A stretch of DNA of 64,000 nt from CAZLPZ01 sp964607245 (GTDB lineage Bacteria; Pseudomonadota; Alphaproteobacteria; Micavibrionales; Micavibrionaceae), in the NCBI GenBank assembly GCA_964607245.1, contig CAZSIB010000003.1:57984-121983 (forward strand). Direction: 5' to 3'. Position 1 is the first letter of the stretch, and each line of letters opens with the position of its first letter. Positions 1-7,905 of the stretch are shown in pieces. A program made the position numbers and the translations under genes. Below the pieces are notes generated by a model that saw nothing but the letters and a program-made list of their open reading frames with translations, was not told the DNA's origin and did not search any database.

Positions 1-1
1 T

Positions 2-307
2 TTTCTCTCGGCCGCGCGGATGACCCCGCCCAAAGAGGCAATGGAAACACCGCTTCATGTTTTGATCCCAGCCTTTATGATTTCGGAACTGAAGCGCGCG
101 TTTGAGATCGGATTTATGCTGTTCTTGCCGTTCCTGATCATCGATATGGTCACGGCCAGTATTTTGATGAGCATGGGGATGATGATGTTGCCGCCGGTCG
201 CGATATCACTGCCCTTTAAAATTATCTTTTTTGTGATGGTTGACGGGTGGCATTTGGTAGCAGGATCACTGATCCAAAGCTTTTCCGGGCCGTTAACCGG
301 CGGGTAA
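2..307 (+). CDS. fliP: Flagellar biosynthesis protein FliP, C-terminal part (5' truncated by window edge)
   Basis: FliP is an inner-membrane component of the flagellar type III export gate, which passes flagellar subunits across the membrane. About 100 residues are visible. They contain the conserved stretch PLHVLIPAFMISELKRAFEIG, the run FLPFLIIDMV, MSMGMMMLPP and the closing LPFKIIFFVMVDGW, all typical of the FliP C-terminus with two hydrophobic helices. The reading frame is open to the left edge, so the true start lies outside the window. The stop overlaps the end of the convergent gene on the other strand by 15 bases. It is the only flagellar gene seen here. Family identity is secure. Confidence 0.93.
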   Translation, partial: FLSAARMTPPKEAMETPLHVLIPAFMISELKRAFEIGFMLFLPFLIIDMVTASILMSMGMMMLPPVAISLPFKIIFFVMVDGWHLVAGSLIQSFSGPLTGG

Positions 308-922
308 GGCCGTAGAGAGTACCTTCAGCATCGGCAAAATGCCCGCAACCATTTTCTCAAGCTGTTCGGTTTTTAAAAGCGGATCGCCTGTTTCAAGACG
401 CAGATACGTCGTTTCAGTATCAAACAAGAACAAGATGCTCACCCCTTTTTGGCGGATAAGCGCATCCAAAACCCGCATACGGTCGGGGGTAAACCAGGGC
501 GTGAGCCGCGCCGCGTCATCGCTTTTTGCCAAAACTTTGCCGATCTCCCACCCGTCATAGTTTAACGTCATCTCATCCTTGGTGTTTAAGTCACGCACGA
601 AGTCCTTGTAATCGCCGCTCCCCACCACGCCCGGCGCCGGCATGGCAATGGGCAAGGTAAACTGAATCACACTTACAAATTTACGACCCCGGACATCGGG
701 CGTGGGACGTTCTTCGGATGATAGGTAAAATTCGTAAGCATCGATTTTCCCGCTGATGACAGCCGCTTGCAGATACCCATTCTGACGGTACGAGAGGCCA
801 CGGGGCAGGGCAAAGGCCTTCCAGGCGCGCTTTTGATCCTGAAGTGCGCGGGTCGTCCAAACAAATACCCCCATGATGAAGGTGGACAACAAAACCCACA
901 AGGCAATCCAGAAAAGCGACAT
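293..922 (-). CDS. Membrane-anchored protein of unknown function
   Basis: The product has about 209 residues. It starts with a strongly hydrophobic segment (about residues 2-25, MSLFWIALWVLLSTFIMGVF), then a mostly soluble mixed-composition domain with no motif I recognise. It should sit in the inner membrane with a soluble C-terminal domain. I chose the ATG at 922 because a GGGAA-type ribosome site precedes it and the protein then opens with the membrane segment. An in-frame TTG at 982 would add 20 residues. The gene converges on fliP and their ends overlap, so the two are not an operon. Its place beside fliP does not by itself indicate a flagellar role. Confidence 0.7.
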   Translation of the reverse strand: MSLFWIALWVLLSTFIMGVFVWTTRALQDQKRAWKAFALPRGLSYRQNGYLQAAVISGKIDAYEFYLSSEERPTPDVRGRKFVSVIQFTLPIAMPAPGVVGSGDYKDFVRDLNTKDEMTLNYDGWEIGKVLAKSDDAARLTPWFTPDRMRVLDALIRQKGVSILFLFDTETTYLRLETGDPLLKTEQLEKMVAGILPMLKVLSTALPAG

Positions 923-1163
923 GATAATTCCCAAACGATACGCGGCTTTCTCCACAATCAAAGAAAGCGCCCCTATCGTCAAGGGCTCTCATCATCCAGA
1001 AGGATAAAGAACCTTCGGGCGTTTTTCCCGGGGAAATCCGATAAAAATCCCTTTACTTTTGCTCCAACAAGCTGATAATGAAAAGGAATGTGCGGTGCGG
1101 CCTGATTCGTCTTCTCCCCCCGAAATCGCCATTTTATGTTTTCTCTTCAGGAGTTTCCGACAA

Positions 1164-2093
1164 ATGAATTTGCTCCGTGGTTTTGTGACAACCTCTGCGA
1201 TCTTGGCTCTCTCGGCCTGTTCTGGCTTTAAAAGCCACAAGGAAATCGACGCGTTAAACGAAGCACGCGCGGTCGGCAGTCCGTTTACACAACAACTGGC
1301 CGCGGAATATCGTGATTTCGCAAACGCCGAACAAAACACCATGTTTGATTATCCAGATGCGTTGCATTTCGCACGCAAGGGTCTGGCCGCGGCGGCTGGT
1401 GAAGTCGTTTTGCCCGAACCGATCAGTGACTGGAACTTGAACGCGCAAGATATCGATATGCTCTCGACCGCCCGCGCACGCCTCATGTCCGCCTTTGATG
1501 CCGGGGCCCGTGAAATTGCCCCCCGTGAATCCGCCATGGCGCAAGGCCGTTTTGATTGCTGGATCGAAGACGAAGAAGAAAATATGGGCCATCAGCCTGA
1601 TGAACTGACCTGCAAGCGTGGCTTCGAAGAAGTCATGGCCGCGCTTGAAGGTATGGTGAAGGCACCGATTGATGTCGCCCCGGCCCCTGCGCCCGCGCGT
1701 GACGATGTGATGACCCCCGTTGAACCCCTCGCCATGGATACCAGCGTTCCCATGGCTGCAAAAGATGCTGTGTATCTGGTCTTCTTTGATTTTGACCGCT
1801 CCAACATTCTGCCGGCTGGTGAAAGCGTGGTCGAAGCCGCCATCCAAGAAATGAGCCGCCACAGCGTTGAAACAGTTAATGTTGTGGGTCATGCCGATAC
1901 GGCGGGGTCAAGATCGTATAACAAGCGTTTATCCTTGAAACGTGCGAACGCCGTCAAGAAAGCTTTGGTTGCGAATGGTGTTGATGCAGGCCTCATCCGC
2001 GTAGATCATCGTGGTGAAGACGATTTGATGGTCCCCACCCCGGACGGTGTGCGTGAACCCGCAAACCGCCGCGCTGTGATCACGTTTGAATAA
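1164..2093 (+). CDS. OmpA-family peptidoglycan-binding lipoprotein
   Basis: This is a predicted outer-membrane or periplasmic lipoprotein of 309 residues. The N-terminus MNLLRGF is followed by a hydrophobic run and the lipobox LSAC, so Cys-19 would be lipidated. Residues about 20-190 are helical and uncharacterised. An Ala/Pro-rich linker (about 180-200) leads to an OmpA-C domain (about 205-309). In that domain the opening VYLVFFDFDRSNI, the VVGHADTAGS loop, and the ending RVDHRGEDD...REPANRRAVI fit the family that binds diaminopimelate in peptidoglycan. The ATG at 1164 has AGGAG at about 1149-1153 and gives a proper signal peptide. An upstream in-frame start at 1059 would bury the signal. 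A strong terminator follows the gene. Confidence 0.88.
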   Translation: MNLLRGFVTTSAILALSACSGFKSHKEIDALNEARAVGSPFTQQLAAEYRDFANAEQNTMFDYPDALHFARKGLAAAAGEVVLPEPISDWNLNAQDIDMLSTARARLMSAFDAGAREIAPRESAMAQGRFDCWIEDEEENMGHQPDELTCKRGFEEVMAALEGMVKAPIDVAPAPAPARDDVMTPVEPLAMDTSVPMAAKDAVYLVFFDFDRSNILPAGESVVEAAIQEMSRHSVETVNVVGHADTAGSRSYNKRLSLKRANAVKKALVANGVDAGLIRVDHRGEDDLMVPTPDGVREPANRRAVITFE

Positions 2094-2125
2094 ACGACAC
2101 CTTTATAAATTTACTTTGATCCAAA

Positions 2126-2148
2126 CCCCAGCTCTGCTGGGGTTTTTT
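2126..2148 (+). terminator. Rho-independent terminator of the OmpA-family gene
   Basis: A perfect 7-bp stem CCCCAGC/GCTGGGG with a TCT loop is followed by six T residues. It lies 32 bases after the stop codon. Confidence 0.92.
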
Positions 2149-2241
2149 CTTTCCCGTTCCCCTGTTTTCTTTTTTCGTTCTCCTTCCTTGCCATCCGAGG
2201 CTTAGGCCCAAGATCCACTTCTTTTCGTTCTCTTCTCTCCT

Positions 2242-2268
2242 GTCATCCCCGCGAAGGCGGGGATCCAG
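2242..2268. repeat. Dispersed palindromic repeat (REP-like), copy 1
   Basis: The core is TGTCATCCCCGC, GAAG, GCGGGGATCCAG. It has 6-bp CCCCGC/GCGGGG arms and conserved flanks TGTCAT and GATCCAG. Related copies occur at 18249, 21459, 21542 (inverted) and 34332, all outside genes. Confidence 0.8.
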
Positions 2269-2616
2269 AAGACATTTTGGCTTTTATTCCCCCGTGTTTT
2301 TTGTTTGAAAAACACAAGGGAACAGCGCGCGCCGCCCTAGTGGTGGGCGCCCGGTCTTGGGTGGGGGTTATTCCCTTTTTCTAACGGAGGGCTTATTGTG
2401 GATTTCAAAAGAAATCCCATTGCCGCCGGTCTTTAAAAAGGGGTTCCCCCTCTGGTGGTCGACTCCATTAAAAAGGAGTATACTATAAATAATCCCGAAA
2501 TGTCAAGTATTATTTTCAAAAAAGTAATGAAATTTGTATTCCAATCTCATGCGATTGATTAAAACCTACGTTTATGATCAAAAATATGATTTAGAATCAA
2601 ATAGATAGAATTTTAC

Positions 2617-2645
2617 TTGACATAGGATATATTTCGTTCTATGTC
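2617..2645 (+). promoter_or_regulatory. Candidate sigma-70 promoter for the 2676 gene
   Basis: An exact TTGACA lies at 2617-2622. After 17 bases comes TATGTC (2640-2645), which matches the -10 consensus only partly. The start codon follows about 30 bases later. Confidence 0.4.
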
Positions 2646-2675
2646 TATTCCTGCACTCAATATAGGAGATTTTTT

Positions 2676-3065
2676 ATGCCGCGATCCGCTCCATGTCCCC
2701 CTGGATCTGTTCATGTCTTTGTTCATTACAAAGGCATCAGGGTAATTCAAGAGAAGCACAGTGAGTTCAAAGGGATCCCCTTGTACCGCACCGACAAACC
2801 GAATCAACGTCATTTGGTTGCTGTATTTGAATATCACGCCCCGACAGCACGCGGCCTAAGCGAACCGAAACCTCTCACCTTTTTGCACGATGTGCACAGT
2901 ATTACGCATCGCTTGACGCGTCCTCAGCCAGAGCTTCTGACACAGTTGTTTACCATGGCACAAGCCGATTTACTTTATACCCAAAAGAATTTTCCGGACG
3001 TCATAAATGGACAGGTCAATGGATTACCTTGGTATCCGAAACGCCTCGATATTCTTTTTTCTTAA
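2676..3065 (+). CDS. Small orphan protein of unknown function
   Basis: The product has 129 residues and no signal peptide, membrane segment or recognised motif. It is rich in His, Pro and aromatic residues. A strong ribosome site, TAGGAGAT, sits seven bases before the ATG, and a TTGACA promoter candidate lies upstream. A bidirectional terminator follows. The gene is preceded by an AT-rich gap and stands alone between unrelated neighbours, so it may be recently acquired. The good translation signals and compact bounds argue that it is real. I cannot assign a function. Confidence 0.6.
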   Translation: MPRSAPCPPGSVHVFVHYKGIRVIQEKHSEFKGIPLYRTDKPNQRHLVAVFEYHAPTARGLSEPKPLTFLHDVHSITHRLTRPQPELLTQLFTMAQADLLYTQKNFPDVINGQVNGLPWYPKRLDILFS

Positions 3066-3098
3066 AATCCTCATACCTATAGATGTGGCTTAAACAAA

Positions 3099-3133
3099 AA
3101 AGGCCGGAGATTTCTCTTCGGCCTTCGTTTTTG
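3099..3133. terminator. Bidirectional terminator between convergent genes
   Basis: AGGCCG (3101-3106) pairs with CGGCCT (3119-3124), with partial pairing of the inner GAGA/TCTC bases. T-rich tracts flank both sides (CGTTTTT on plus, TTTTTTGTTT on minus). It can serve both the 2676 gene and the 3161 gene. Confidence 0.8.
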
Positions 3134-3160
3134 ATGACGCCCCTTTCGGAGCCTATTCTT

Positions 3161-3517
3161 TTACTTAGTCGTTGATTTGATCGTGGTCAACAGCGCCACC
3201 GGGATCAAGCCCAGAAACACGCTTGTTGTATAGGCGAGGTAAACCCCCACAACCGTCAGCACGATCGAGTACATATCACCGGTCAGGTGCTTTTCGTGCA
3301 AAATCAGGCTGGAGAGGACCAGAACAAAACCTGTTCCGATCAGGGTAAACACCGTACCACCGGTAAAGATCGAACCGGTTCCATCCACAATGCCAACCAC
3401 ACCAAGCACATGCACGAGCACGGTCGATAGGCCGACAAGCAGAATGGTGGACATCAGGTAAACCCCAAAGCCATCGATCACTGTCTTCATTGTTGAGTCT
3501 AACATCTTACCAAACAT
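3161..3517 (-). CDS. Small integral membrane protein, unknown function
   Basis: The product has 118 residues with three predicted membrane helices, at about residues 17-40, 52-73 and 83-110. The loops are short, and a charged turn (HEKHLTGD) separates helices two and three. The ATG is preceded by an excellent AGGAGG ribosome site. No family motif is visible. The gene lies downstream of and in the same direction as the HNH nuclease gene, 40 bases away, so they may be co-transcribed. The function is unknown. Confidence 0.7.
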   Translation of the reverse strand: MFGKMLDSTMKTVIDGFGVYLMSTILLVGLSTVLVHVLGVVGIVDGTGSIFTGGTVFTLIGTGFVLVLSSLILHEKHLTGDMYSIVLTVVGVYLAYTTSVFLGLIPVALLTTIKSTTK

Positions 3518-3557
3518 GACAACCTCCTAAGTTTCTTCGTTTTGGTTTCGCAAACAC

Positions 3558-4130
3558 TTACTGGTCCGAAAGTTCGGTATCCCAGTAAAGAAAGTCTCGC
3601 CAACTTTCGTGAAGGAAATTCGGCGGGAACTTTCGTCCTTTTGACTGGAGCGCAAAAATCGTCGGCGCCGCCGGATCGGTTTGGGGAAACATCCCCACCT
3701 CCTCGGGCAGCGCATCGCCTTTTTGCACGTTACAGCTATGGCAGGCTGTAACGATATTGCTCCAGCTTGTCCGTCCGCCACGTGACCGGGGGATCACGTG
3801 ATCAAACGTCAACTCATGTGTACGGAAACGGTCGCCGCAATATTGGCAGGTCCAACCGTCGCGTAAAAAAACATTAAAGCGTGTAAAGGCAGGTGTGCGT
3901 CTCTCGGGCACATAATCGCGGAGCACAAGTACAGAGGGCAACCGCATTTCAAGGCTCGGGGATTTCACCGTGCGGTTATATTCCGAGACGACCGTGACCG
4001 AGTCACGAAAGATCGCCTTCACCGCATCTTGCCACGACCATACCGAGAGCGGAAAATAGGAGAGTGGGCGGAAATCAGCGTTGAGGACCAGCGCCGGACA
4101 TTGAGAGAGTGGAATTTGGGCATCAAACAT
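3558..4130 (-). CDS. HNH endonuclease family protein
   Basis: This 190-residue protein has a central HNH fold. A CQYCGDRF zinc knuckle (about residues 95-102) is followed by the catalytic segment LTFDHVIPRSRGGRTSWSN and a second knuckle CHSCNVQKGD. The N-terminal part, with ALVLNADFRPLSY, is typical of the widespread stand-alone bacterial HNH proteins. Those are chromosomal in many alphaproteobacteria and are not part of a restriction locus. The length is normal for that group. A GAGGAAA ribosome site precedes the ATG. The biological substrate is not known; DNA cleavage is inferred from the family. Confidence 0.9.
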   Translation of the reverse strand: MFDAQIPLSQCPALVLNADFRPLSYFPLSVWSWQDAVKAIFRDSVTVVSEYNRTVKSPSLEMRLPSVLVLRDYVPERRTPAFTRFNVFLRDGWTCQYCGDRFRTHELTFDHVIPRSRGGRTSWSNIVTACHSCNVQKGDALPEEVGMFPQTDPAAPTIFALQSKGRKFPPNFLHESWRDFLYWDTELSDQ

Positions 4131-4297
4131 GGGCCACCATTTCCTCTAAGCGTTCAAACGTCACGCTTCTATTTTTAGTGTACCATAAATTTCGGGATTT
4201 TCGAGGAGTCTGCGACAATCTTTCCATATTGCAACGCAACGAGTCGTTGATTTGAAACGATTTGCTGCGCCTGCACAATATCACCCTGACGCGCATC

Positions 4298-4331
4298 AAA
4301 ACACCCCCACGACATCCGCCCTGGGGGTGTT
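4298..4331 (-). terminator. Terminator downstream of ompW
   Basis: On the minus strand, AACACCCCC pairs with GGGGGTGTT and is followed by TTTTGATG. It begins 24 bases after the ompW stop codon. Confidence 0.75.
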
Positions 4332-4354
4332 CAAGAGTGCGTTAAAAAAAGTGA

Positions 4355-4984
4355 TTAGAAGCGGTACGACACCCCGGCACCGACGACCCATGGATCGAGA
4401 TCCACATCCGCCTGGATCGCGCCGTTATTGAGCGTGGCGTCCACATTCAACCAGATTCTCTTGACGTCCAAGTTGACGCCCCAGTTGTTATTGAGCCAGT
4501 AGTCAAAACCGACCTGCGCGGCATAGCCAAGGCCACCGTTCAAGTTGAGGTCCGTAAATCCAGGCGCGGCATCTTCGCCGTAAAACCAGGAATAGTTCAA
4601 CCCCGCACCCACATAGGGGCTAAATTTTTGGTCTGGGGTGAAGTGATATTGCAACGTGAGCGTGGGCGGCAAAATCATCGCGTCCCCAAGCGGCGTTGTG
4701 TTGTTATAGGTCACATCATGCGGCGATGTTGCCAAAATCAGTTCCGCGCTGATATTCGGGGTAAAGTAATGCGTGATATCGAATTCCGGGACGATCGCAT
4801 TATCGACATCGACTGTGCCGCCGATATTGACCGTTGACTCGACAGAGGGTGACACGTCAATCGCGCGGAGGCGGAATTGCCAATTTTCGGCTGACCAGAA
4901 ATCTGCACCATTTCCGGCAGCAAAAGCCGGGGCAGACGACGCCAGCAAGGCACCGATGATTGCTGTTTGAACAACTGTTTTCAT
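4355..4984 (-). CDS. ompW: OmpW-family outer-membrane beta-barrel protein
   Basis: This 209-residue protein has a clear signal peptide (MKTVVQTAIIGALLASSAPAF, cut near AFA-AG). The remainder alternates as expected for an eight-stranded barrel. OmpW hallmarks are present: LRAIDVSPS near the mature start, ELILATSPHDV, LPPTLTLQYHF, YVGAGLNYSWFY, and a final VGAGVSYRF with the terminal Phe used for barrel insertion. The family forms narrow channels for small hydrophobic compounds. AAGGAG precedes the ATG. The gene lies 81 bases after ccoS on the same strand and has its own terminator. It may be expressed with the oxidase cluster; OmpW is oxygen-regulated in several bacteria, but this is only suggestive here. 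Confidence 0.9.
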   Translation of the reverse strand: MKTVVQTAIIGALLASSAPAFAAGNGADFWSAENWQFRLRAIDVSPSVESTVNIGGTVDVDNAIVPEFDITHYFTPNISAELILATSPHDVTYNNTTPLGDAMILPPTLTLQYHFTPDQKFSPYVGAGLNYSWFYGEDAAPGFTDLNLNGGLGYAAQVGFDYWLNNNWGVNLDVKRIWLNVDATLNNGAIQADVDLDPWVVGAGVSYRF

Positions 4985-5065
4985 TTCATTTCTCCTTTAT
5001 GTATGTGACAAGAAAACAAAAAAGCATAAATCAAAAAAAGTAAAATTCTTTCTTTAAAAAGATCG

Positions 5066-5233
5066 TTAATCACTTTTCATTTTGGTGCCTCCTTTATCAT
5101 CATCAATCAGGATACGCAGTCCTGCGCCATCAAGATCGTTATATTGGCCCGTCCGTAAAGCCCATAAAAACGCAAAGAGCCACCCCGCCCCAAGAAGAAG
5201 CGCAAGCGGCACAAGGTAAAGAAGAATGCTCAT
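5066..5233 (-). CDS. ccoS: cbb3 oxidase maturation protein CcoS
   Basis: This 55-residue protein is needed for inserting haem and copper cofactors into the cbb3 oxidase. It opens with MSILLYLVPLALLLG, one membrane helix (about residues 3-26). The family signature WALRTGQYNDLDG follows, then a short acidic tail. The start codon overlaps the ccoI stop (ATGA), so translation is coupled. It is the last gene of the oxidase operon. Its small size makes it easy to miss, but sequence and position agree fully with CcoS. Confidence 0.93.
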   Translation of the reverse strand: MSILLYLVPLALLLGAGWLFAFLWALRTGQYNDLDGAGLRILIDDDKGGTKMKSD

Positions 5234-7413
5234 CTGACCCTCCTTAAGCGATAGGAATTGGCAATCACGACCAGGGATGATCCCGACATGGCAAGCGCCG
5301 CGATCATGGGCGTCACGTATCCTGCGATGGCAAGCGGGATTGCCAGTGCGTTATAGACAATTGCCAAGATAAAATTCTGTTTGACAAGCCGCGTCGCAAA
5401 GACCGCCGTACGATAGGCCGTTGCCACCGCCCCGAGCCTTTCGCCCGTAAACACAATATCCGCGGCGTTTTGTGCGACATGGATCGCGCTTGCCGGTGAC
5501 ATCGAGACGTTGGCGAGGCCCAGGACAGGCGCATCGTTTAACCCATCCCCCACCATCAAGACGCGGTGCCCGGATTCTTTTTCGGCTTTGATCCGTGAGA
5601 ATTTATCGGCAGGCGATTGCGCGGCGGCCACGTTTTTTGGATCCAGACCCAGTTCATCCACCATTTGCATGACGCGCGCCGCACGGTCACCAGAAAGCAT
5701 TCCGATACGTAAGTGATGTGATGTTAAATCTTGAATAACATCGCGGGCATCAAGACGCAACGGATCATGGAAAATAAAACGAACAGGGTTTTGCCCAGGG
5801 CGGGAAAGCCATGTCTCAGAAGTATTTTGAGCGTCATCAAAGAATTCTTGAACCCCGCACCAACTGGACGCGCCCAACCGGATATCACCCGCCTCTGTTG
5901 TCACGCTTAACCCTTTTCCCGGATGTTCCTCGGGGGTCATCGGATCAATCGGTCCGTCATACGCGGCAACAAGCGCTTGGGATATTGGATGACGGCTCTG
6001 CACAGCGATGGATGCCGCCAAACGTAAATCGTCCGGCGTATATCCCGTATCTTTGATAAGGGCCGGATGCCCCGCGGTTAACGTGCCCGTTTTATCAAAC
6101 ATCACGGTATCAATCTGAGCCAGGCGTTCGAGCGCGTCACCCGCCTTGACCAAGATCCCTCGACGCATGAGTTGCCCTGTGGCCAACACCTGAACCACCG
6201 GCACAGCCAGGCCCAGGGCACAGGGGCATGTAATAATTAAAACCGTTGCCGCAATCATCAAGGCATCGGGCCAGGGCATATGGCCGATCATCGTCCATCC
6301 GATGAAAGCGGCGAGCGCAAGCACATGCACGACAGGCGTATAAAGACGCGCGGCGCGGTCGGCCAAACGCACATACCGCGCCTGTCCTTGTTCGGCGAGT
6401 TCCATCAGATGAATAATATCCGCCAAAAATGACCCCGTTGCAGGTTTTTCGGCGCGCAAAATCAAGGGCGCATCCAGATTAAGCGTCCCCGACATCACCG
6501 ACGACCCCGGCATCACGACCACCGGGTCGGATTCACCTGTCGCAACCGACATATCGATCTGGCTTTTGCCTTCTGTGACAATGCCGTCTGCCGGGATGCG
6601 TTCGCCCATCGCCACCTGAACCATCATGCCCGGAACGATATTCTCAATCGCGATGCTGCGGACCGTCCCGGATTCAAGAATCTGCGCCGTCCCCTTCATC
6701 ATATTCATGAGATCCGACGCCGCACCGCGCGCCCGCGCGCGCACTCGCGCATCGAGATAACGCCCAATCAGCAAAAAGAACATCAGCATCACGGCCGAAT
6801 CGAAATAGGCGTGATTACCATGACGGAAAAGTTCAAACAGACTGATCCCACACGTTAAAATCAACCCCACCGAAATCGGGACATCCATATTCGTTTGCAC
6901 GTGCGACAGCGCACGGTAGGCCGAGATAAAAAATGGCCGCCCAGCGACAATCACTGCTGGCAAGGCGATCAAAGCCGAAATTAGATGCAGAAAATCCCGC
7001 ATCGCAACGCCCATGGTTTGGGTATCGGTGATCCAGAGGGCAAAGGAGACGAGCATAATATTGCCCGATGCGAACCCGGCAACTCCCAGGGCGAAAAGAA
7101 GTTTTTGTTCGTTCTCGACCGCCGCATCGGGTTTTCCGTCTTGCGCCGCATGGACCGTGTAGCCCATTTTTTGGATCGCAGCAATCCATGCGGACACCAG
7201 ATCCGCTGCGCCATGCCATTCTAAATTCAATCGACGTGTTGAAAAGTTGAGGCGCGCCGCATGCACATGGGGATCACGTTTTAAGGTCGATTCAATCCGC
7301 GAGATACAGCCCGAACAATGTACGCCGTCCACCATCAGGACAAGTCGATTTAATCCATGATCGGTCTTTTGGATAAAGGGTTGCCAGCGATCGGATACAG
7401 CAGATATCGTCAT
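5230..7413 (-). CDS. ccoI: Copper-exporting P1B-type ATPase CcoI (FixI)
   Basis: This 727-residue heavy-metal P-type ATPase delivers copper across the inner membrane for the CuB centre of cbb3 oxidase. An N-terminal HMA domain carries the metal site CSGC (about residue 33). Further on are the TGES actuator motif (VATGESDPV), the intramembrane metal motif CPC (ITCPCALGLAVP), the phosphorylation site DKTGT and the hinge MVGDGLNDAP. About eight membrane helices are visible. Start and stop overlap ccoH and ccoS respectively as ATGA junctions. The length and all catalytic motifs are intact. Confidence 0.96.
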   Translation of the reverse strand: MTISAVSDRWQPFIQKTDHGLNRLVLMVDGVHCSGCISRIESTLKRDPHVHAARLNFSTRRLNLEWHGAADLVSAWIAAIQKMGYTVHAAQDGKPDAAVENEQKLLFALGVAGFASGNIMLVSFALWITDTQTMGVAMRDFLHLISALIALPAVIVAGRPFFISAYRALSHVQTNMDVPISVGLILTCGISLFELFRHGNHAYFDSAVMLMFFLLIGRYLDARVRARARGAASDLMNMMKGTAQILESGTVRSIAIENIVPGMMVQVAMGERIPADGIVTEGKSQIDMSVATGESDPVVVMPGSSVMSGTLNLDAPLILRAEKPATGSFLADIIHLMELAEQGQARYVRLADRAARLYTPVVHVLALAAFIGWTMIGHMPWPDALMIAATVLIITCPCALGLAVPVVQVLATGQLMRRGILVKAGDALERLAQIDTVMFDKTGTLTAGHPALIKDTGYTPDDLRLAASIAVQSRHPISQALVAAYDGPIDPMTPEEHPGKGLSVTTEAGDIRLGASSWCGVQEFFDDAQNTSETWLSRPGQNPVRFIFHDPLRLDARDVIQDLTSHHLRIGMLSGDRAARVMQMVDELGLDPKNVAAAQSPADKFSRIKAEKESGHRVLMVGDGLNDAPVLGLANVSMSPASAIHVAQNAADIVFTGERLGAVATAYRTAVFATRLVKQNFILAIVYNALAIPLAIAGYVTPMIAALAMSGSSLVVIANSYRLRRVR

Positions 7414-7904
7414 TTTTGAAGGATATCCCGTGTCATATAAAATTCGCCTTTGGGCGTGTCGGCCACAATTTGAATCCGCCAGGGCCCAGGTGCTACGGAG
7501 GGCACTTTTGCCAGATATACTCCCTTTTCCTCATGTAGTTGCACATGAATATCCGGGTCATCGGCAAGGGGGCGCGAGAACGTCGCGTTTAACATGCATC
7601 CCGACACAATACGGCCCTGGAGATCGCGTAAATCAACAGAAAGGCGGTCTTCCTCCCACGTGATTTCTCCTTGATACCCCATGTTTTTTTGGTCTTTTTG
7701 CCATTCAAATACTTTGTTATAGGCAAGGCCCTTTTCATACGCCTGTTCGGTCACGACACCCGGATTTGTACGGAGCGCAACAGTGACAAAAACAGCGTCT
7801 ACCGTTATAAATGTTGCAAAAAAGGAAAACACAATCCACAAGACACGGCGCCCGGTCCGACGATCGTCCGATATCATTTCTTTGATAGGTGCGCGGGATT
7901 CCAT
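7410..7904 (-). CDS. ccoH: cbb3 oxidase assembly protein CcoH (FixH)
   Basis: This is a 164-residue single-pass membrane protein. A basic N-terminus (about 1-25) precedes a membrane helix (VLWIVFSFFATFITVDAVFV). The periplasmic FixH domain has the family pattern NPGVVTEQAYEKGLAYN and a closing GPWRI. CcoH is a late assembly partner of the oxidase. The chosen ATG lies one base after the ccoG stop; an upstream in-frame start would overlap ccoG by about 70 bases. The stop overlaps the ccoI start (ATGA). Confidence 0.92.
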   Translation of the reverse strand: MESRAPIKEMISDDRRTGRRVLWIVFSFFATFITVDAVFVTVALRTNPGVVTEQAYEKGLAYNKVFEWQKDQKNMGYQGEITWEEDRLSVDLRDLQGRIVSGCMLNATFSRPLADDPDIHVQLHEEKGVYLAKVPSVAPGPWRIQIVADTPKGEFYMTRDILQK

Positions 7905-7905
7905 C

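Larger units (their letters stand above)
2149..2675. other. Gene-free intergenic region of about 530 bases
   Basis: I find no credible coding region here. The left part is GC-rich and contains one copy of the dispersed palindromic repeat (2242-2268) and a G-rich stretch at about 2320-2370. From about 2465 the sequence turns sharply AT-rich and leads into the next gene. A small RNA or degraded insertion is possible but nothing is recognisable. Confidence 0.6.

Noticed and set aside
1254..1892. Long open frame of 212 residues on the minus strand inside the OmpA-family gene
   Set aside because: It lies wholly within a gene with clear domain evidence and encodes a His/Gly-rich, family-less product, as expected for a shadow frame.
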